Shown here one piece after another: positions 1-11,800 of a stretch of 64,000 nucleotides of DNA (position 1 is the stretch's first letter; each line of letters starts with the position of its first letter). The stretch comes from Branchipolynoe longqiensis (lineage: Eukaryota > Annelida > Polychaeta > Phyllodocida > Polynoidae). The position numbers were made by a program, and so were the translations under genes. Location of the stretch: NCBI GenBank assembly GCA_030323885.1, contig JASIRB010003129.1:17141-81140 (forward strand), read 5' to 3'. The notes beneath the pieces were generated by a model. That model saw only the letters and a list, made by a program, of their open reading frames with translations, was not told the origin of the DNA and searched no databases.

Positions 1-255
1 GAGGCTTTCAAACTACCAGTTGAGACGCATTTGTTTAAAATGGCTATCTGAACCAGAAGTCTGAGACAATAGTAAATTATTACCTGGCACACCAAACGGC
101 GACAAGTGTCATTAAGAGGCACCCATCAGCCTATAACCGGTACCTGCCATATGCTGGACACCTTCTGTACGTGAGTGAGTGGAGAAACTGGGGTTTTACA
201 TCCTAGCAACACATGAGGTATTACCCGGACAGGAACTGAGCTAATGGAACAGGTC
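1..255. other. No gene recognised
   Basis: Unique-looking intermediate-GC sequence with no open frame, RNA gene or repeat family that I recognise. Confidence 0.5.
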
Positions 256-566
256 AAGCTTGTTTTATTTAACGATGCCTCTAGAGCACATTAATTTTCG
301 TATCATTGGCTATTGGATGTCAAACATATGGTCATTCTGACATATTTATTTGGAGGAAACCTACTGCTGCCATATAGGCCACTCTTTCCAATAAGCAGCA
401 AGGAGTTTTTTATGTACACTTTCTCACAGACAGCACAGCATATACCATAGCCTTTGATGAACCAGTTGTGGACTATTGGTTGGAATGGAAAATAGCCTGA
501 ACTGCAACTGGATCCACTGAGCAGGATCGATAGGATGACCGACACCTTCACAGGTGGACACGCTAC
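256..566 (-). mobile_element. SINE-B copy, inverted partner of the next
   Basis: On the minus strand it reads from GGTAGCGTGTCCACCTG through the ACCAGTTGTGGAC-type core to a 3' end with a CATCGTTAAATAAAACAAG-like sequence. The copy at 700-1016 is the same family in the opposite direction, so the two form an inverted pair about 130 bp apart. Short peptides read across it are non-coding. Such elements depend on a partner LINE for movement. Confidence 0.8.
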
Positions 567-699
567 CGCCTGAGATACGTCCCGCTTCCCAGCTCCGCCC
601 ACTCCCCGTGTTAATTGTGACACTGCATACTTAGAGCTTTGGGCCCGAGCCTCCCCACTAGATCCTTGATCCTCGTCTCCTTCTCCTGCATAGCCCCGG

Positions 700-1016
700 T
701 GGTAGCGTGTCCACCTGTGAAGGTGTTAGTCATCCTATTGATCTTGCTCAGTGGACCCATTTGACATTTGGGCTACGTTCCATTCCAACCACTGGTCCAC
801 AACTGGTTCATCAAAGGCTGTGGTATGTGCTGTCCTGTCTGTGGGAAAGTGTATATAAAAGACCCCCTGCTGCTTATTGGAAATATTAGCCTATGTGATG
901 GCAGCGGGTTTCCTCCAGAGAAATATGTCAGATAGACCAGGCATTTGAAATCCAATAGCCAATGCTAAAAATCAATGTGCTCTAGAGGCGTCGTTGATTA
1001 AAACAAGCCTTTTTTT
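700..1016 (+). mobile_element. SINE-B copy
   Basis: It contains the order GTGTCCACCTGTGAAGG, CTCAGTGGACCCATTTG, CCACAACTGGTTCATCAAAGG, GTGGGAAAGTGTATATAAAA, and ends near a GCGTCGTTGATTAAAACAAG segment. It matches 58449-58752 along its length. No stable coding frame exists across copies. Confidence 0.82.
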
Positions 1017-1639
1017 CTCCTTCTCCTCCTTGCCGGGTATGCTCCCTGCCCATCTTATTTAGGGTGGTTTTTGTTGTTGATATGAATTAAAAGATGTGTT
1101 GATCAATAATCTAGCAAAGTATCATAACAACAACAAAAAACAACATTTTATCCCTATTAACATTAGCACATGGGGTAGATATATATCAAAATGTCAAAAA
1201 TATGGCACCAAAAAGACTAACATAAATACTAACAGCTAAGATGACAAGGTAACTACCAAATTGAGACTATTGCTGTTCAGCGATGAAAACAAGCCACAAT
1301 TCAACTTATTCATTATGGACATGGTAAATAAACCATCACCAAACAAATAGTAAATTAAACAAGTTAGATCCTACGACGCAGGTTATCCCAGTTTAGTAAA
1401 TACTTGTTGGATGATATTAAATAACTCCTTATTGTCTGTTCTTGTTTTAAGAAAGGCATGGGGTAGGCGGGGGTGATTGTTCTTGGTTATTTATATAGTG
1501 TGGGTGTTTTTTAAGTTTTCTTTTTTGTTCACAAAAAAGGTTAATTTGATGCCGAAGGCGGGGCGCGCTTTGCTAACAACTTGCTTACAATGCTCCATCG
1601 CAGTGCACTGAAAATGCGTTATTATAACGTTCTAAAGCC
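1017..1639. other. No gene recognised
   Basis: AT-rich sequence with no coding frame or repeat family that I can name. Confidence 0.45.
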
Positions 1640-2218
1640 CACTAGAAAAGCTCATCCCTTTCTGTCTCTTTCTCTTTCTCTCTCACTATTTCTCCCTCTC
1701 CCTCCCTCCCTCCCTCGCTCCCTCCCTCGCTCACTGTCTCTATCAATCTCACTCTTTCTGTGTCTCTCTGTCTCTCTCCCTCTTTCTCTCCCTCTACCCC
1801 GCAGATATCCCTTTCTCCCTCGCCCACCAGTCACTCCTACTCTTTCTCTGTCTCTATGTCTCTCTCTTATCCCTCTCTCTCTTTATCTCCCTCTAATCAC
1901 CCCCATATAACCCTCACTCCCTTGCACACACCCTCTCTCTCTTATTCTCTCTTTTTCTCTTTCTCTCTCTTTCTCTTTTCTCTCTCTTTCTCTCACTTTG
2001 TCTTTCTCTCTTTTACTTTTTCTTTCACCTTTTCTCTGTTCCTCTCTCTTTCTTTCTCTCTCTTTCTCTCAGTTTCTCTTTCTCTCTTCCTCTCTCTTCC
2101 TCCCCCCTTTCTCTCTCTCCCTCTCACTCTCTCATTCTCTCCCTCTTACTCTTCCTCTCTGTCGCTCCCTCTCTTTCTCTCCCTCTCTCATTCTCTCTCT
2201 TTCTCTCCCCCGCCCCTC
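1640..2218. repeat. Long imperfect TC/TTC/TCCC polypyrimidine tract
   Basis: About 580 nt almost entirely of C and T on the plus strand (CTCTCTTTCTCTC-like). Open frames of Ser/Leu/Pro/Phe or, on the other strand, Glu/Arg/Gly are composition artefacts. A comparable but purine-rich tract lies at 61325-61545. Mirror-symmetric polypyrimidine DNA can form triplex structures. Confidence 0.95.
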
Positions 2219-3109
2219 TTTCTGTGTGGACGGTTAGTTGATTAATAGATACCCTGTCAGAAGGCTTCAGGGGGTATGGGGCTACACGATCCTTGGTTCG
2301 CCTGTCTGACTGGTATGCCCCAAGGTTCGGGCGGTGGGGTTATTTATATATAATCAGAGGGTGTGGATATTTCATTATGTATCCATTATATAGCAGACTC
2401 CCTTGGGTATATATGAACAATTAAGGAAAATCAATCAGTGAGCAGCATGCTCGTTTTAATCATGAATATGTTTGAGAAAGTAACTAGGTTTTTTAACTAT
2501 CTTTGTTGCTTTTTAAGGGCGACTTTAGATGGGCTTTTTAACAATTTTAAAGAAAATTCCCCTAGGAAAAGTTGAGAAAGTTCCTTTGTTGGAGTTTTAC
2601 GTCTCGATTTGTGACAGTGTGAACTCATGACAGCTTTATAGTACTGAACCATTGAGAGACCGGGCTAGTAGCACCATGTATGGCATGATATCCCACTCAA
2701 GCAAGTTATCCTGATACCGGTTTTTTTGTGGGTTTAAACAAAATTAGTTCTGTTTTTACCGTCCTAAATACTGCTTTACATAGACCTATTAGGTGTATGG
2801 CATTGGAATTTAGCTGTCGTTGTGAAAATACAAAATTTAATATTCATGTTAGACCTCATACCTGACCCACCATGCAGTGCATATGCGACATAGCGATTAA
2901 GATTCATATTTTCAATTCAATTTTCAATTAAATTAATTTACAAATACATCCATTTTATACAAAGAATCAGAGATCCATAAAAATATAAAATATTAATGGC
3001 TGTATTGATAAATTAGAGCATTAATATAAATTATTTTAGAAATCACTAGATCTCAATGTCAGTAGCACAAAAATATTACACTTAAAATTACCAAATCTGA
3101 TCTTTTAAT
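2219..3109. other. No gene recognised
   Basis: AT-rich, stop-rich in all frames. No repeat family recognised. Confidence 0.45.
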
Positions 3110-3300
3110 TTTCTGACATAGGGTTTTTGTTGTGGTCTTTTAAAGATAAATTATATTAGGTTGATTGTTATAATGTACTTTACTTTACTTCGAAGTAACG
3201 TTTATTTTAAATGGTTAACATTGGAGACATTTGAATTGAAGACATGCCAAAGTAATTTTAGTGTGCACACTGAAATGATAGATATAAAACCTAAAAGTGC
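3110..3300 (+). mobile_element. Diverged TTAA-MITE fragment
   Basis: It contains the internal landmarks of the family: GGTTGATTGTTATAATGTAC, then TTTATTTTAAATGG, then GTGCACACTGAAATG. Both ends are missing, so it is an old remnant. Confidence 0.6.
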
Positions 3301-3845
3301 CCATTTCACGACTAAGTTTGAGTTTTAGCCGGTTTCAGTCTTTAGGTGTGTTGACCACCTAACACACCTGAGCCTTCCGATTCGTGACTTAAAACTCAGT
3401 TTTAGGGATTAAGACTGGAATCTTATAGATTCGAAAAAGGAATCGGGCAGTTTTAGTCTGGAAACGGGACGGGTCGGGTTGTGACGGGTCACGTCGGGCA
3501 GTCAGTTTTACCGCGTGAATCGTATACGGGAGGTGTGTACCAGGCTTAAGTTTGATATTTAGGATCCAATCTAGGTAGACCTATGTGTTTGGGTTCAGAC
3601 AAGTTTGTGGTTTCTTCGGATTATGCGGCTTCAAAACAAATGATTGCAACAGTCTTCCTACTTGTCGCCTGACAGTCTTACTCCTTGGTTGCAGCTAGGC
3701 CTGGTGTCCTGCCCTTGGATTACGTTGGGGTTGTGGAGCATTCCATGATACTAAGAAGTCCATTTGAGCCCTACGATGTTGGACATAGCCTGAAAGACAA
3801 TGGCCGCCTACTACAGACAGTGTGAATGTAAGTACATTATATAAT
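3301..3845. other. No gene recognised
   Basis: Short GACGGGTCGGGTTGTGACGGG-like words occur near 3465-3500 and may be foldback remnants. Nothing else supportable. Confidence 0.35.
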
Positions 3846-4100
3846 GAGCCTGTCTCAAAAGGTGATAACTCTTCTTTTTTTTTTCCATTGTAACGATTGA
3901 CACAAAACAGCACAGAAACGGTTACACTGAAAACACAAGGACATTTGCTTCAAATCAATATGTATTCTAGTGGGATTATGAAACACCATGTAAAAAACAA
4001 ATCAGTTTATCCTGAGCAAATGCATAAGTTGATAGTATGTTGATCGTTACAATGGACAAAGTTTTGTCCCATATTGCTTTGCACCTTTTGAGACAGTCTC
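3846..4100. mobile_element. Short TIR MITE (GAGCCTGTCTCAAAAGGTG ends)
   Basis: The left end GAGCCTGTCTCAAAAGGTG (3846-3864) is the inverse of the right end (4082-4100) with one mismatch in 19. The element is 255 bp, has no coding frame, and sits in a TATA-rich target compatible with a TA-type duplication (Tc1/mariner-like). It is single-copy in this window. Confidence 0.75.
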
Positions 4101-4128
4101 ATATATGTCATTAAATGGAGCACATAAT

Positions 4129-4308
4129 CAGGGACGTAGTTAGAGTTTTTTGTGTGTTTTTTTTTCACACACAATTGGTTGCATTTGCTTGCAGGAAATT
4201 AAACAGAAAATAATGAAGTGCATAATATAAAAGATTTAGTCTGGGCAAATATATGACCCTGAGAGAAATTGTGTGCACGTTTAGTGTGATAATTTAGCTA
4301 CGCCCCTG
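4129..4308. mobile_element. Short MITE with CAGGGRCGTAGYTA ends
   Basis: CAGGGACGTAGTTA at the left and TAGCTACGCCCCTG at the right are inverted with two mismatches. About 180 bp, non-coding. Ends of this form are common in hAT-type MITEs, but I cannot find a clean 8-bp duplication, so superfamily is open. Confidence 0.55.
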
Positions 4309-4360
4309 AGAAGTGTATGCTGTTCATGTTTACAATGGGTGCTTTTGAACCTACTAGTAC

Positions 4361-4959
4361 AAAAGCCGTGTTCACACGGGAAAAGTATGAATCGATTTAG
4401 ACAAGGCGAATTATATAAATCGATTTAGACTCCCGTTCACATGAGCAGTACTTGGGCCGGAAATCAATATCAGCGCATGAGCAAGTCGGTACTAACCAGC
4501 GCCAGTTTCGGTTAGTCGACATCGGCACGAGAGAGTGTGTGTTCGACCTAGATATGTATAGACTGAATCATATTGGTATGGAACCGTAAAGACTTCTGCT
4601 GGGCAGTGAAAACCTATAAATAAATGATGAAAAAAAAATATGTGGACCTCTATCCGGTTCATAGACCAAATTATATAATATGTGTTTTTTATCGACCGGA
4701 AAGTCAACAAACTAAGGTCTTGACTGCGCATGCGTGTGACGTCCTTAATCCGCCTTATTGCGTCCACACGGGCAAAATAAACCGCTTCACAGAAATCGAC
4801 TCATGTAATCGACCTCCACAAGTGGTTTACAGTATCCGCATCACAGGAATCGATTCAGCCCTAATCTGACTCAGCCGACCGTTCACACGCGAAATGTAAC
4901 CCGAACTAGGCAAGTCGATTTCTATGAATCAATTTACATTGCCCGTGTGAACACGGCTT
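4361..4959. mobile_element. FB2 foldback element
   Basis: The ends AAAGCCGTGTTCACACGGG and CCCGTGTGAACACGGCTT are inverted. The interior is built of repeated near-copies of ATCGATTTA, TGAATCGATT and AAGTCGATTT in both orientations. Related copies are at 10581-11113 and 30043-30672. It is non-coding. Confidence 0.85.
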
Positions 4960-4989
4960 AAGCCACTAATGACTTGGTAGTTACTTATA

Positions 4990-5490
4990 ATTGAAGCGTA
5001 GACCCCTTTCAATGTTTATAAACATTGTGTATGCGCATGCAGCTTGGCTGCAGAATGAAGGCACACTGCCATTGAGTTTGCCGGTATGCGCAGTGCAAAG
5101 CATCTATTTTATTCAAAATTAATAGAAATGCAGAACCCTAACCTTATACATTTAATATCTGTTCGTTGAATATGTTTTCTATATGTGTCCCAATCAGTTT
5201 GTTTCTAGGTGGTGTGGCTTTAGAGATATTTCACTTTTTCTGTATGAAGATTGCTCATGGCCATTGACAATGCACTGAGTTTGCCGGTATGCACAGTGCA
5301 AAATGTCAATTTTATTCAGAATTAATAGAAATACAGAACCCTAACCTTATAAATTTAATATAATCTGTTCATTGAATATGTTTTCTATATGTGTTTCAAG
5401 CAGTTTGTCTCTAGGTGGTGTGGTTTCACTTTTTCTGTATGAAGATTACTCATAGCCATTGAGTTTGCAGTGTGACAGTGTGTCGTCCTG
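4990..5490 (+). repeat. T-element fragment with a 200-bp internal tandem duplication
   Basis: The block GAGTTTGCCGGTATGC...TGAATATGTTTTCTATATG...GAAGATTGCTCATG appears at about 5076-5276 and again at about 5277-5480. The same words occur at 9300-9715, 13975-14715, 30673-31639 and 54140-54790, which places it in the T-element family. Confidence 0.75.
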
Positions 5491-5896
5491 AAGCATGACC
5501 TAAATACCTATGCTGATGTCATATGAAATAGGTGTATTATCTTACTGACTTCTACACAAAACATTATCAGTCTGCTTTGTTTTGCTAACCAGACCATTCC
5601 GAAGTGCGAATCACGTGACAATGACGTCACTTGTCCAGGTTTATTTACACCATGGCCGAGATGTAGATCTAGGCCTACATGACACATATGTTTATTTTCT
5701 CATTTTATGCACCTTTTTTTATTATTTGCATATAATGCTGATAACAATGAGTCATGATATAGACATTTTTAATACACAATTTCCATGCATTATTCAACAA
5801 ATAGATATATCTATGTTACACTTATGAACCACCGTACTAACCCACTGAACTATGGTGCTGCCACCTAAGGATCAAGTAAAGAGTTGGCAACATGGA
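5491..5896. other. No gene recognised
   Basis: No coding or repeat signal that I can support. Confidence 0.4.
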
Positions 5897-6640
5897 TACC
5901 AGGTTCTGGGGCCAAATGTAAGAGTCCGGGTTAGGGCTCGTAACCCACGCGTCGTGTGGATCTCCCGGGTTAGCGGCCAAAGTGTCAATGTATGTGCGCG
6001 GGTTAGGCTACCGCCTCGAGGGTTAACGTCGCCTTCACTAACTCCCACTTGAGCCTGGGTTAGCGTGCAGGTCAGGGACCGATTCGGGCCAAATCTATTC
6101 AATGCGACCATATTTAACAGAATTACATACTCAAATCGTGAAATTTCATTAAATTAACCCTAAATTCGAAGCGTTATTAAGCTAACCGCCGCATTGGCGC
6201 AATATTAATAGTTATATTTTCGAATCGACGAATGTAATGTAACAAAATCGCCGCAACCGCCGCATCGACGTCGCGTTCCATACTGGCGCACCGGCGTTTG
6301 TTTACTGTACCTTCGTCGATTCGAAAATATAACTATTAATATCGCCGCCAATGCGGTGGTAGCCTTAATAACGCTTAATTTAGGGTTAATTTAATGAAAT
6401 TTTACGATTTGAGTATGTAATTCTGTTAAATATGGTCGCATTTAATATATTTGAGCCTAATATATGGCTACAAACGCAGAGGGATTTCCCAAATCTATAA
6501 ATAACTGAAACGTTAGCTAACCCGCGCACGCTTTGGACTGATACATCCCCCGTGACACATATATTAACGCCGACAGTAGCTACCCCGCAGCCGATAAATT
6601 GTGGCTCATTACATTTGGCCCCTGGTCTACCAGTGCTATT
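5897..6640. mobile_element. FB3 foldback element with central palindrome
   Basis: The ends near CTGGGGCCAAATGTAA and TTACATTTGGCCCCTGG are inverted. Inside, 6084-6445 is a long palindrome whose arms each carry GTCGATTCGAAAATATAA, AACCGCCGCATTGGCG-like words and AATTACATACTCAAAT. The copy at 28366-29092 has the same centre but different outer arms. No transposase frame is present. Confidence 0.85.
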
Positions 6641-6833
6641 TACCGTCCAAGGAACCACTGGAATGCACGACCATAACGCTAGAGTTCTCTGGCTGAGTGT
6701 TACTCCCGCCACCCTACACCGTCTGGATGGGGGTAAATAATTATTTCTAGCTGGTTGTCATTCAATGTTTTATCCATTAATTAAAGGTATCGAGATTGAC
6801 ATTCCATCTACCCTAGGACGCTAGGTCTAGGTA

Positions 6834-7530
6834 AAGGCCCTGTCACACTATGACGTACTGCGTCAGCGCTCAACATTAGAAGATTTGCCACTACGTCGGG
6901 ATTCGTAGAATTTTTCATGGGGGGGGGGGGGGTAAAAATGGGTGCATACACAACATACACACTACGTACGTAACGTATGCAGAACATATCTCTGACGTAT
7001 TGCTAGCTTATGAGAGCATTCATGTGCCTCGCAAAACGTTCGCAAAACACTCGCATAGGCCTACACTCACAGAACGCTGACCAAAGTTGCATATGTTACT
7101 CCATTGCTAGTAGTACGGCGTATTCGTTAAATACACTGGAGATACGACAGGCATACTTTCGAAGTATGTTAGTAGTATGTAATGCATTCGTTGGCAGTAT
7201 GCGGATTGTACGCAGACTGCACGTTCCAACCGGCTGAACGTACGGCTAACATGCAGCAAAGTATACCAACATATCCTTAATGTACTCCCAACGTACACCG
7301 ACGTATCCCGGACGTACCCACAGCGTACGTTAAATGTACGAGCCACACATTGACAGTTTTGAGCATGCACAATAAATGTTCGGAGCCTCAACGCACGTCA
7401 GCGTAAGACGACGTATACTGATGTATCCAGAACGTATACGCCGTATACCCAACTTACACGTAACGTACGTGTTGGTCGAAAATCACATGCGTTGGCACAC
7501 GTTGAGGCAATACATCGTAGTGTGACAGCC
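6834..7530. mobile_element. FB1 foldback element, ACGTA-word type
   Basis: Ends GGCCCTGTCACACTATGACG and CATCGTAGTGTGACAGCC are inverted. The 650 nt between them is packed with ACGTA, CGTACG and GTATGC words on both strands. Other FB1 members with other words are at 18777, 55830, 57345 and 62431. A G-run lies at about 6920-6932. Confidence 0.85.
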
Positions 7531-7879
7531 CAGTGCAGTGGGTAACGTAGGCTCTATCTATCAATTCTTTTATTTTAACTCTCTGCAAGGTATGTTTACA
7601 ATAAACTGACGTGATGCAATAAATGCATACAAATTCCTTACAGACAGAAAGGATCCCAGAAAAGCGATGCTTATCTAGCTGGTCTCCATGATGTGAATGA
7701 ACAAGTGATAACAATAACAAATGATTAAACTGAAGCTACATTTTTAACTAATGGTTATGGTGAGATACTGATGCGTCTCTTCACAGTTAGTAAAAAACAA
7801 AGTAATGATAGGAATATTATATGTATATTGTGTCATGGATTCATGTACTTACATGGAGTATCAGGAGTTATTTTGCATG
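7531..7879. other. No gene recognised
   Basis: Nothing supportable except the first copy of a 12-bp target duplication at 7880-7891, described with the next entry. Confidence 0.4.
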
Positions 7880-7890
7880 TATGTTAATAG

Positions 7891-8961
7891 GGTATGCAGG
7901 TATTGCAGGTATAGCAATACCTCAGGGAGTTTGACACCCCTGCCTTGCAGAGTTATAAACCACTGCCTTGTGGTACAAGTTCTTGACAGAACCGAAGGCT
8001 AAGGGAGCAAACCCTAAACAGAAAACCATGTCACTGTGGCAGCATTAAGGGCGGTTGATGTATGGAACTCCCAACATCTCCCGACCAGCCACTGCAGGGA
8101 CAAATAGTTTTGCGCCTGTCTTGACATGTTCTTGCCGGTGTGAAACCTCTATTTGCTCCGCGAGAGAGTGCTGCTGGTAACTTGCAAAAGCCAGCAGCAC
8201 TTCAACACTTTTGCAGGCAGCTTTCATGAAATGTAGTTTGGCCTGAAGATTAACATCAAGAAGACTGAGGTGCTGTACCAACCAAACTCTACAAAAACCG
8301 GAGAGGAGGAGATCATGGTTGACAGAAACAAGCTGAACTCTGTTCCGGAATTCACCTACCTCGGAAGCACTATATCAAGTGATGGACGCATTGATGCTGA
8401 AATACAGAGGAGGATGGCCAAGGCTAGCGCATCTTTCGGCCGACTACGCCAGAGACTCTGGAACAACCACCATGTGTCCATTCAGGTCAAAGGCAAGATC
8501 TACCGTGCAATCGTGCTATCCACCCTATTATACGGAGCCGAGGCCTGGATAGTGTACAGACGACAGGTGAAAAAGCTGCATGCCTTCATGATGTGACATC
8601 TGCGTTCAATTATGAGGCCAACCTGGAAGGACAAAGTGACAAATAAGGAAATACTCGAACGGACGGGGCTGCCCTCTATGGAAGATCTTCTGATCAAAAA
8701 GAATCTCCGGTGGACTGGACACCTCATGAGGATGTCATCAGACAGGCTACCAAAGCAGATCCTCTATTCTCAACTGTCTTCTGGCTACAGAAAGAGAGGG
8801 CACCCTCATCTCCATCAAGAGAAACCTGAAGCTGAGAGACATTAAGACCGACTCATGGACGCAACTCTCCAGCAGAGAGCTAAATGGAGAGCGGCAGTCA
8901 AGTAATGAAAGCAGTCTTTGTCGCATCGCGACCGACAGCATGATGATGATGATGATGATGA
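7891..8961 (+). mobile_element. RTE-like LINE derivative: 5' module joined to 3' half of RT ORF (copy b)
   Basis: A constant non-coding module (about 7891-8228, from GGTATGCAGG to TTCATGAAATG) is joined directly to the C-terminal part of an RTE-like ORF, followed by a short 3' UTR and an (ATG)n tail. The flanks ATGTTAATAGGG (7880-7891 and about 8961-8972) form a 12-bp target-site duplication around the whole unit, so module and LINE fragment were inserted together. The same module occurs at 13710, 16317-16643 and 44836. Confidence 0.85.
8233..8903 (+). pseudogene. C-terminal reverse transcriptase fragment of RTE-like LINE
   Basis: It reads FGLKINIKKTEV, then EFTYLGSTISS, RRMAKASASFGRLRQ, STLLYGAEAW, LRWTGHLMRM, collinear with the minus-strand copy at 14959-16332. 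It therefore starts after the FADD catalytic motif and cannot be active. An in-frame TGA falls at about 8594, and the frame changes near 8800 where CTCATCTCCATC replaces the CGTCTCCGGTTC of the longer copy. It ends just before the ATG-repeat tail. The short 3' UTR plus microsatellite tail fits the RTE clade; exact clade is inference. Confidence 0.85.
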
Positions 8962-9019
8962 TGTTAATAGGGGTAAATCTTATGTTCTTTGCCATAGCCA
9001 CTTGATATTTTAAATTATG

Positions 9020-9313
9020 CGACTAGTTAATGACAACTATATCCTATTATATATATTCTTTACTGGTAATCGATTTAGTATGCATTGAGATAGCTTATCC
9101 TTAGTTGTTACAGAAGTTTTTCAAAGTTTTAAGGTTTCTAATCTCTACTGGTATTGAGTTCCAGATATTGATTCCTTGGTTTTCAGTTGTTATTTTGCCA
9201 TATTTGTTTCCAGTGTGTTTGTGATGTATGTTATTTATCTGTCGCGTGTTATGGGAATGGACCAGATTGTTTTCTTTGAAGAGATTATCAAATATTTCAG
9301 GGATGGTAAACAT
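9020..9313 (-). pseudogene. 3' end of another non-LTR retrotransposon ORF
   Basis: The 70-residue minus-strand frame (9101-9313) contains HSHNTRQINNIHH and GINIWNSIPVEIRNLKTL. HNTR...N...WNS.P.EI is the usual extreme C-terminus of CR1/jockey-type ORF2 proteins after the RT domain. It is 5'-truncated, with no catalytic part, and appears inserted in a T-element because family sequence resumes at about 9305. Confidence 0.7.
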
Positions 9314-9715
9314 ATAGAAAACATATTCAATGAATAGATTATATTACATTTATAAGGTTAGGGTTCTGCATTTCTATTAATTTTGAATAAAATAAACGTG
9401 TTGCACTGCGTGTACCAGCAAACTCAATGCATTGTCAATGGCTGTGAGCAATCTTCATACAGAAAAAGTGAAGTATCTCTAAAACCACACCACCTAGAGA
9501 CAAACCGCTTGGTATATAGATAGAAAACATATTCAACGAATAGATTATATTAAATTTATGAGGTTACGGTTCTACATTTCTAATAATTTTGAATTAAATA
9601 AACGTTTTGCACTGCGCATACCGGCAAACTCAATGGCAGTGTGCCTTCGTTCTGCAGCCAGCCTGCGCGCGCATACACAATGTTAGTAAACATTGAAATA
9701 GGTCTATAGTGTGAA
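9305..9715 (-). repeat. T-element fragment
   Basis: On the minus strand it repeats the words at 5040-5480 (TGCCGGTATGCGCAGTGC, GAATATGTTTTCTAT). An internal duplication of about 200 bp is again present (9310-9500 versus 9510-9700). Confidence 0.7.
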
Positions 9716-10206
9716 TAGGTTATTTGCGGGAGGCAATGGAGGCATTCGACTGGGCCCTTTCTATCCGCAAGATTTATGGATGGATCGGATGGAGCCACAA
9801 CACACATCCGAATCATACGTATAGTAACCCACTTCCGGTCCCAGTCGAATAGGAATTTGTGAGGAAATATTTTGATATTCGCATAGAGAGGCCCAGGCGA
9901 ATGCCGCCATTAATATTCTTCGGCGTACTCGTGACACAAGTTCTGTAATAGTGCTGCCCTCTCGTGTAACCTAGTTAGACTACGTGTGACCTAGTTATAC
10001 GACACGTGACCTATTTGACTGGAACGGGAACAAAATGGCACCGATGACGGTTAGGTTACTCTTACAGTTACACCGCATTAATGTAACGAATGAATAGTAA
10101 TAGAATACCGGAGAAGAGAGAATAAAGACGTGAAATGTTTATGGAATTTGGATTATTGATTTGTGATTGGACGAATGATAACAATCGAGGGAGAAAAAAA
10201 GAGCTT
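9716..10206. other. No gene recognised
   Basis: Intergenic. The last part (10187-10206) is the 3' flank of the tRNA gene, with an A-run that is a T-run on the transcribed strand. Confidence 0.45.
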
Positions 10207-10279
10207 TGGAGAACCCGGGCATCGATCCCGGTACCTCTCACATGCTAAGCGAGCGCTCTACCATCTGAGCTAGCTCCCC
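10207..10279 (-). tRNA. tRNA-Ala (AGC)
   Basis: The 73-nt minus-strand sequence folds as a standard cloverleaf: acceptor GGGGAGC with GTTCTCC, D arm TAGCTCAGATGGTAGAGC, anticodon loop CTTAGCATG with anticodon AGC, T arm CCGGG-ATCGATG-CCCGG, discriminator A. The third acceptor pair is G3:U70, the identity mark of alanine tRNAs. There is no intron. Box A and box B are intact and a run of seven T follows within about 10 nt, so the gene looks functional. Confidence 0.96.
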
Positions 10280-10580
10280 ACCGGCTGAAAGTGCCTATGG
10301 TTATACCGATAACTAAATTTGAATCTGTTGTAATAGATTAACTGTTTCAATAGTTGAAATGGTTTAAATGAGTTGTCGCAGTTTGGTTTGGTACATGGTC
10401 ATTATATAAGGTATATAGATTCAATTTATTATTGAGTCTTGAATTTAATATATGCTTACCAACTGTTTTTTTATTCATCGTCAATTTTAGGTTTCGTTTC
10501 AAATTGATGGCTATTATTTGTCCCAGTTATCACCCATCGTATGTTTCCTAGTCAAAATGGAGAACAAAAAAGAACATTAA

Positions 10581-11113
10581 AAGCCGTGTTTACACGGGCA
10601 ATTGTGAAGCGATTTAGGCAAATCGATTTATATGAAGTGATGTAGTGGCGCATTTACACGAGCGAGTTTTAAAGTGTGTCGGCGACCAGGAACCAGCAGC
10701 CTTAGTGGTGCGCCTGTAGCCGGCGAGCACTGCCGATGTAGCTGCTACGTTAATATCGCTTGGAATTTAAGGTTAATTTAATTAAATTTCATTATTTGAG
10801 TATGTAATTTTGTTAAATATGATCGCATTCACTAGATTTTGGCCTAATCGGGCCCTAACACTGCCGGGCACCAGCGATTAGTTACAGCTGAGCCTGTAGC
10901 CGGCGAGCACCACTATTTTACACTATCACTGCCCTGGAAGCAGCTGAATCGCTTCATCTATACTACCTCAGGAGGTGGTTTACATGTACCGATTTATATG
11001 AATCGATTCAGCCCTAAAACGCCTCAGAGTCGCGTTTACACGGCATATGTGAATCGATCTAGGCAAGTCGTTTCATATGAGGCGTTTTAAATCGCCCGTG
11101 TAAACAGGGCTAA
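10581..11113. mobile_element. FB2 foldback with FB3-type insert
   Basis: Ends AAGCCGTGTTTACACGGG and CCCGTGTAAACAGGGCT are inverted. Around 10745-10860 it carries a half copy of the FB3 centre (TTAATATCG, GAGTATGTAATTTTGTTAA, ATGATCGCATTCA). CCGGCGAGCAC occurs twice. Non-coding. Confidence 0.8.
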
Positions 11114-11474
11114 AGAGACTTAAAAAGAGAGAGAAAAAACTAGTTATTTGGTTAAATCAGCAGGGAAAGTGCTTCAGACCAACACATCTAAGCTTTGGTG
11201 TTTGTGATGGTGGACAAGCGGAAACTGAAGGGTAGGCCTACATTTTGTTTTTAATACACTTTTGGGGGTCTGAGTTAGAGCGTGCCACTGGTATCCAGGG
11301 AGGGGGGGGGGTTGAACTTGTAAATAGCAAATAATAAAAGAAGAACAAAAATAAGGGTTGTGATGTTTTGGGCATTACCCACCTCCTGGTTACCTGAGGT
11401 TAACAGCAGGGCGCTGCTCAAAGCTGCTCAAAGCTGCTCAAAGCTCTTAGGGCCCAATTTTAACAAATTAAAAA
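11114..11474. other. No gene recognised
   Basis: It contains a G-run at about 11302-11312 and three tandem AAAGCTGCTC words at about 11418-11450. Nothing else. Confidence 0.4.
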
Positions 11475-11800
11475 CATTGGTGTCCGTTCCCGACATATAC
11501 TTTAAAAAATCGCCCGCCCCTGAATTTTTTTAATATTTGTTAACTGTTAAAAAGCATTGGGCTAGCAGCAATTCAATTTTTGTATCAATTTTTAAGTTAT
11601 TGGTTTGACCTGGCAATGGTTCGAACCCAGCAGTTCGAATCCCACGACTTACCAGAACGAGAGTCAGGCACTCAACTCATTCGGCCAACGCGTCTGCATG
11701 GCTACCGGGTGCTTATTATGTCTACTTCAACAACAAAAAATTAAAATAAAAACCGCCCACCCAACCCTGATTTTTATTTCGAAAGGACGATCACCAATTT
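11475..11800 (-). mobile_element. TIR element with tRNA/SINE-like core (copy B)
   Basis: Read on the minus strand it starts AATTGGTGATCGTCC, passes GGGTTGGGTGGGCGG, then a tRNA-like segment (TGGCCGAATGAGTTGAG as box A, GGGTTCGAACC as box B), GTCAAACCAATAACTT, TTGCTGCTAG, TTTTTAACAGTTAA, GGGGCGGGCG and ends GGACACCAAT. It is collinear end to end with 17440-17760. The core is the 5' part of SINE-A, so this is a composite that has moved at least twice. Confidence 0.75.

Noticed and set aside
1581..2245. Ser/Leu/Phe/Pro-rich frames
   Set aside because: Direct result of a polypyrimidine tract; no codon structure.
7891..8228. Possible protein in the constant module upstream of the RTE-like fragments
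   Set aside because: Frames of 60-80 codons are not kept among the four copies, so it is better viewed as an untranslated 5' region.
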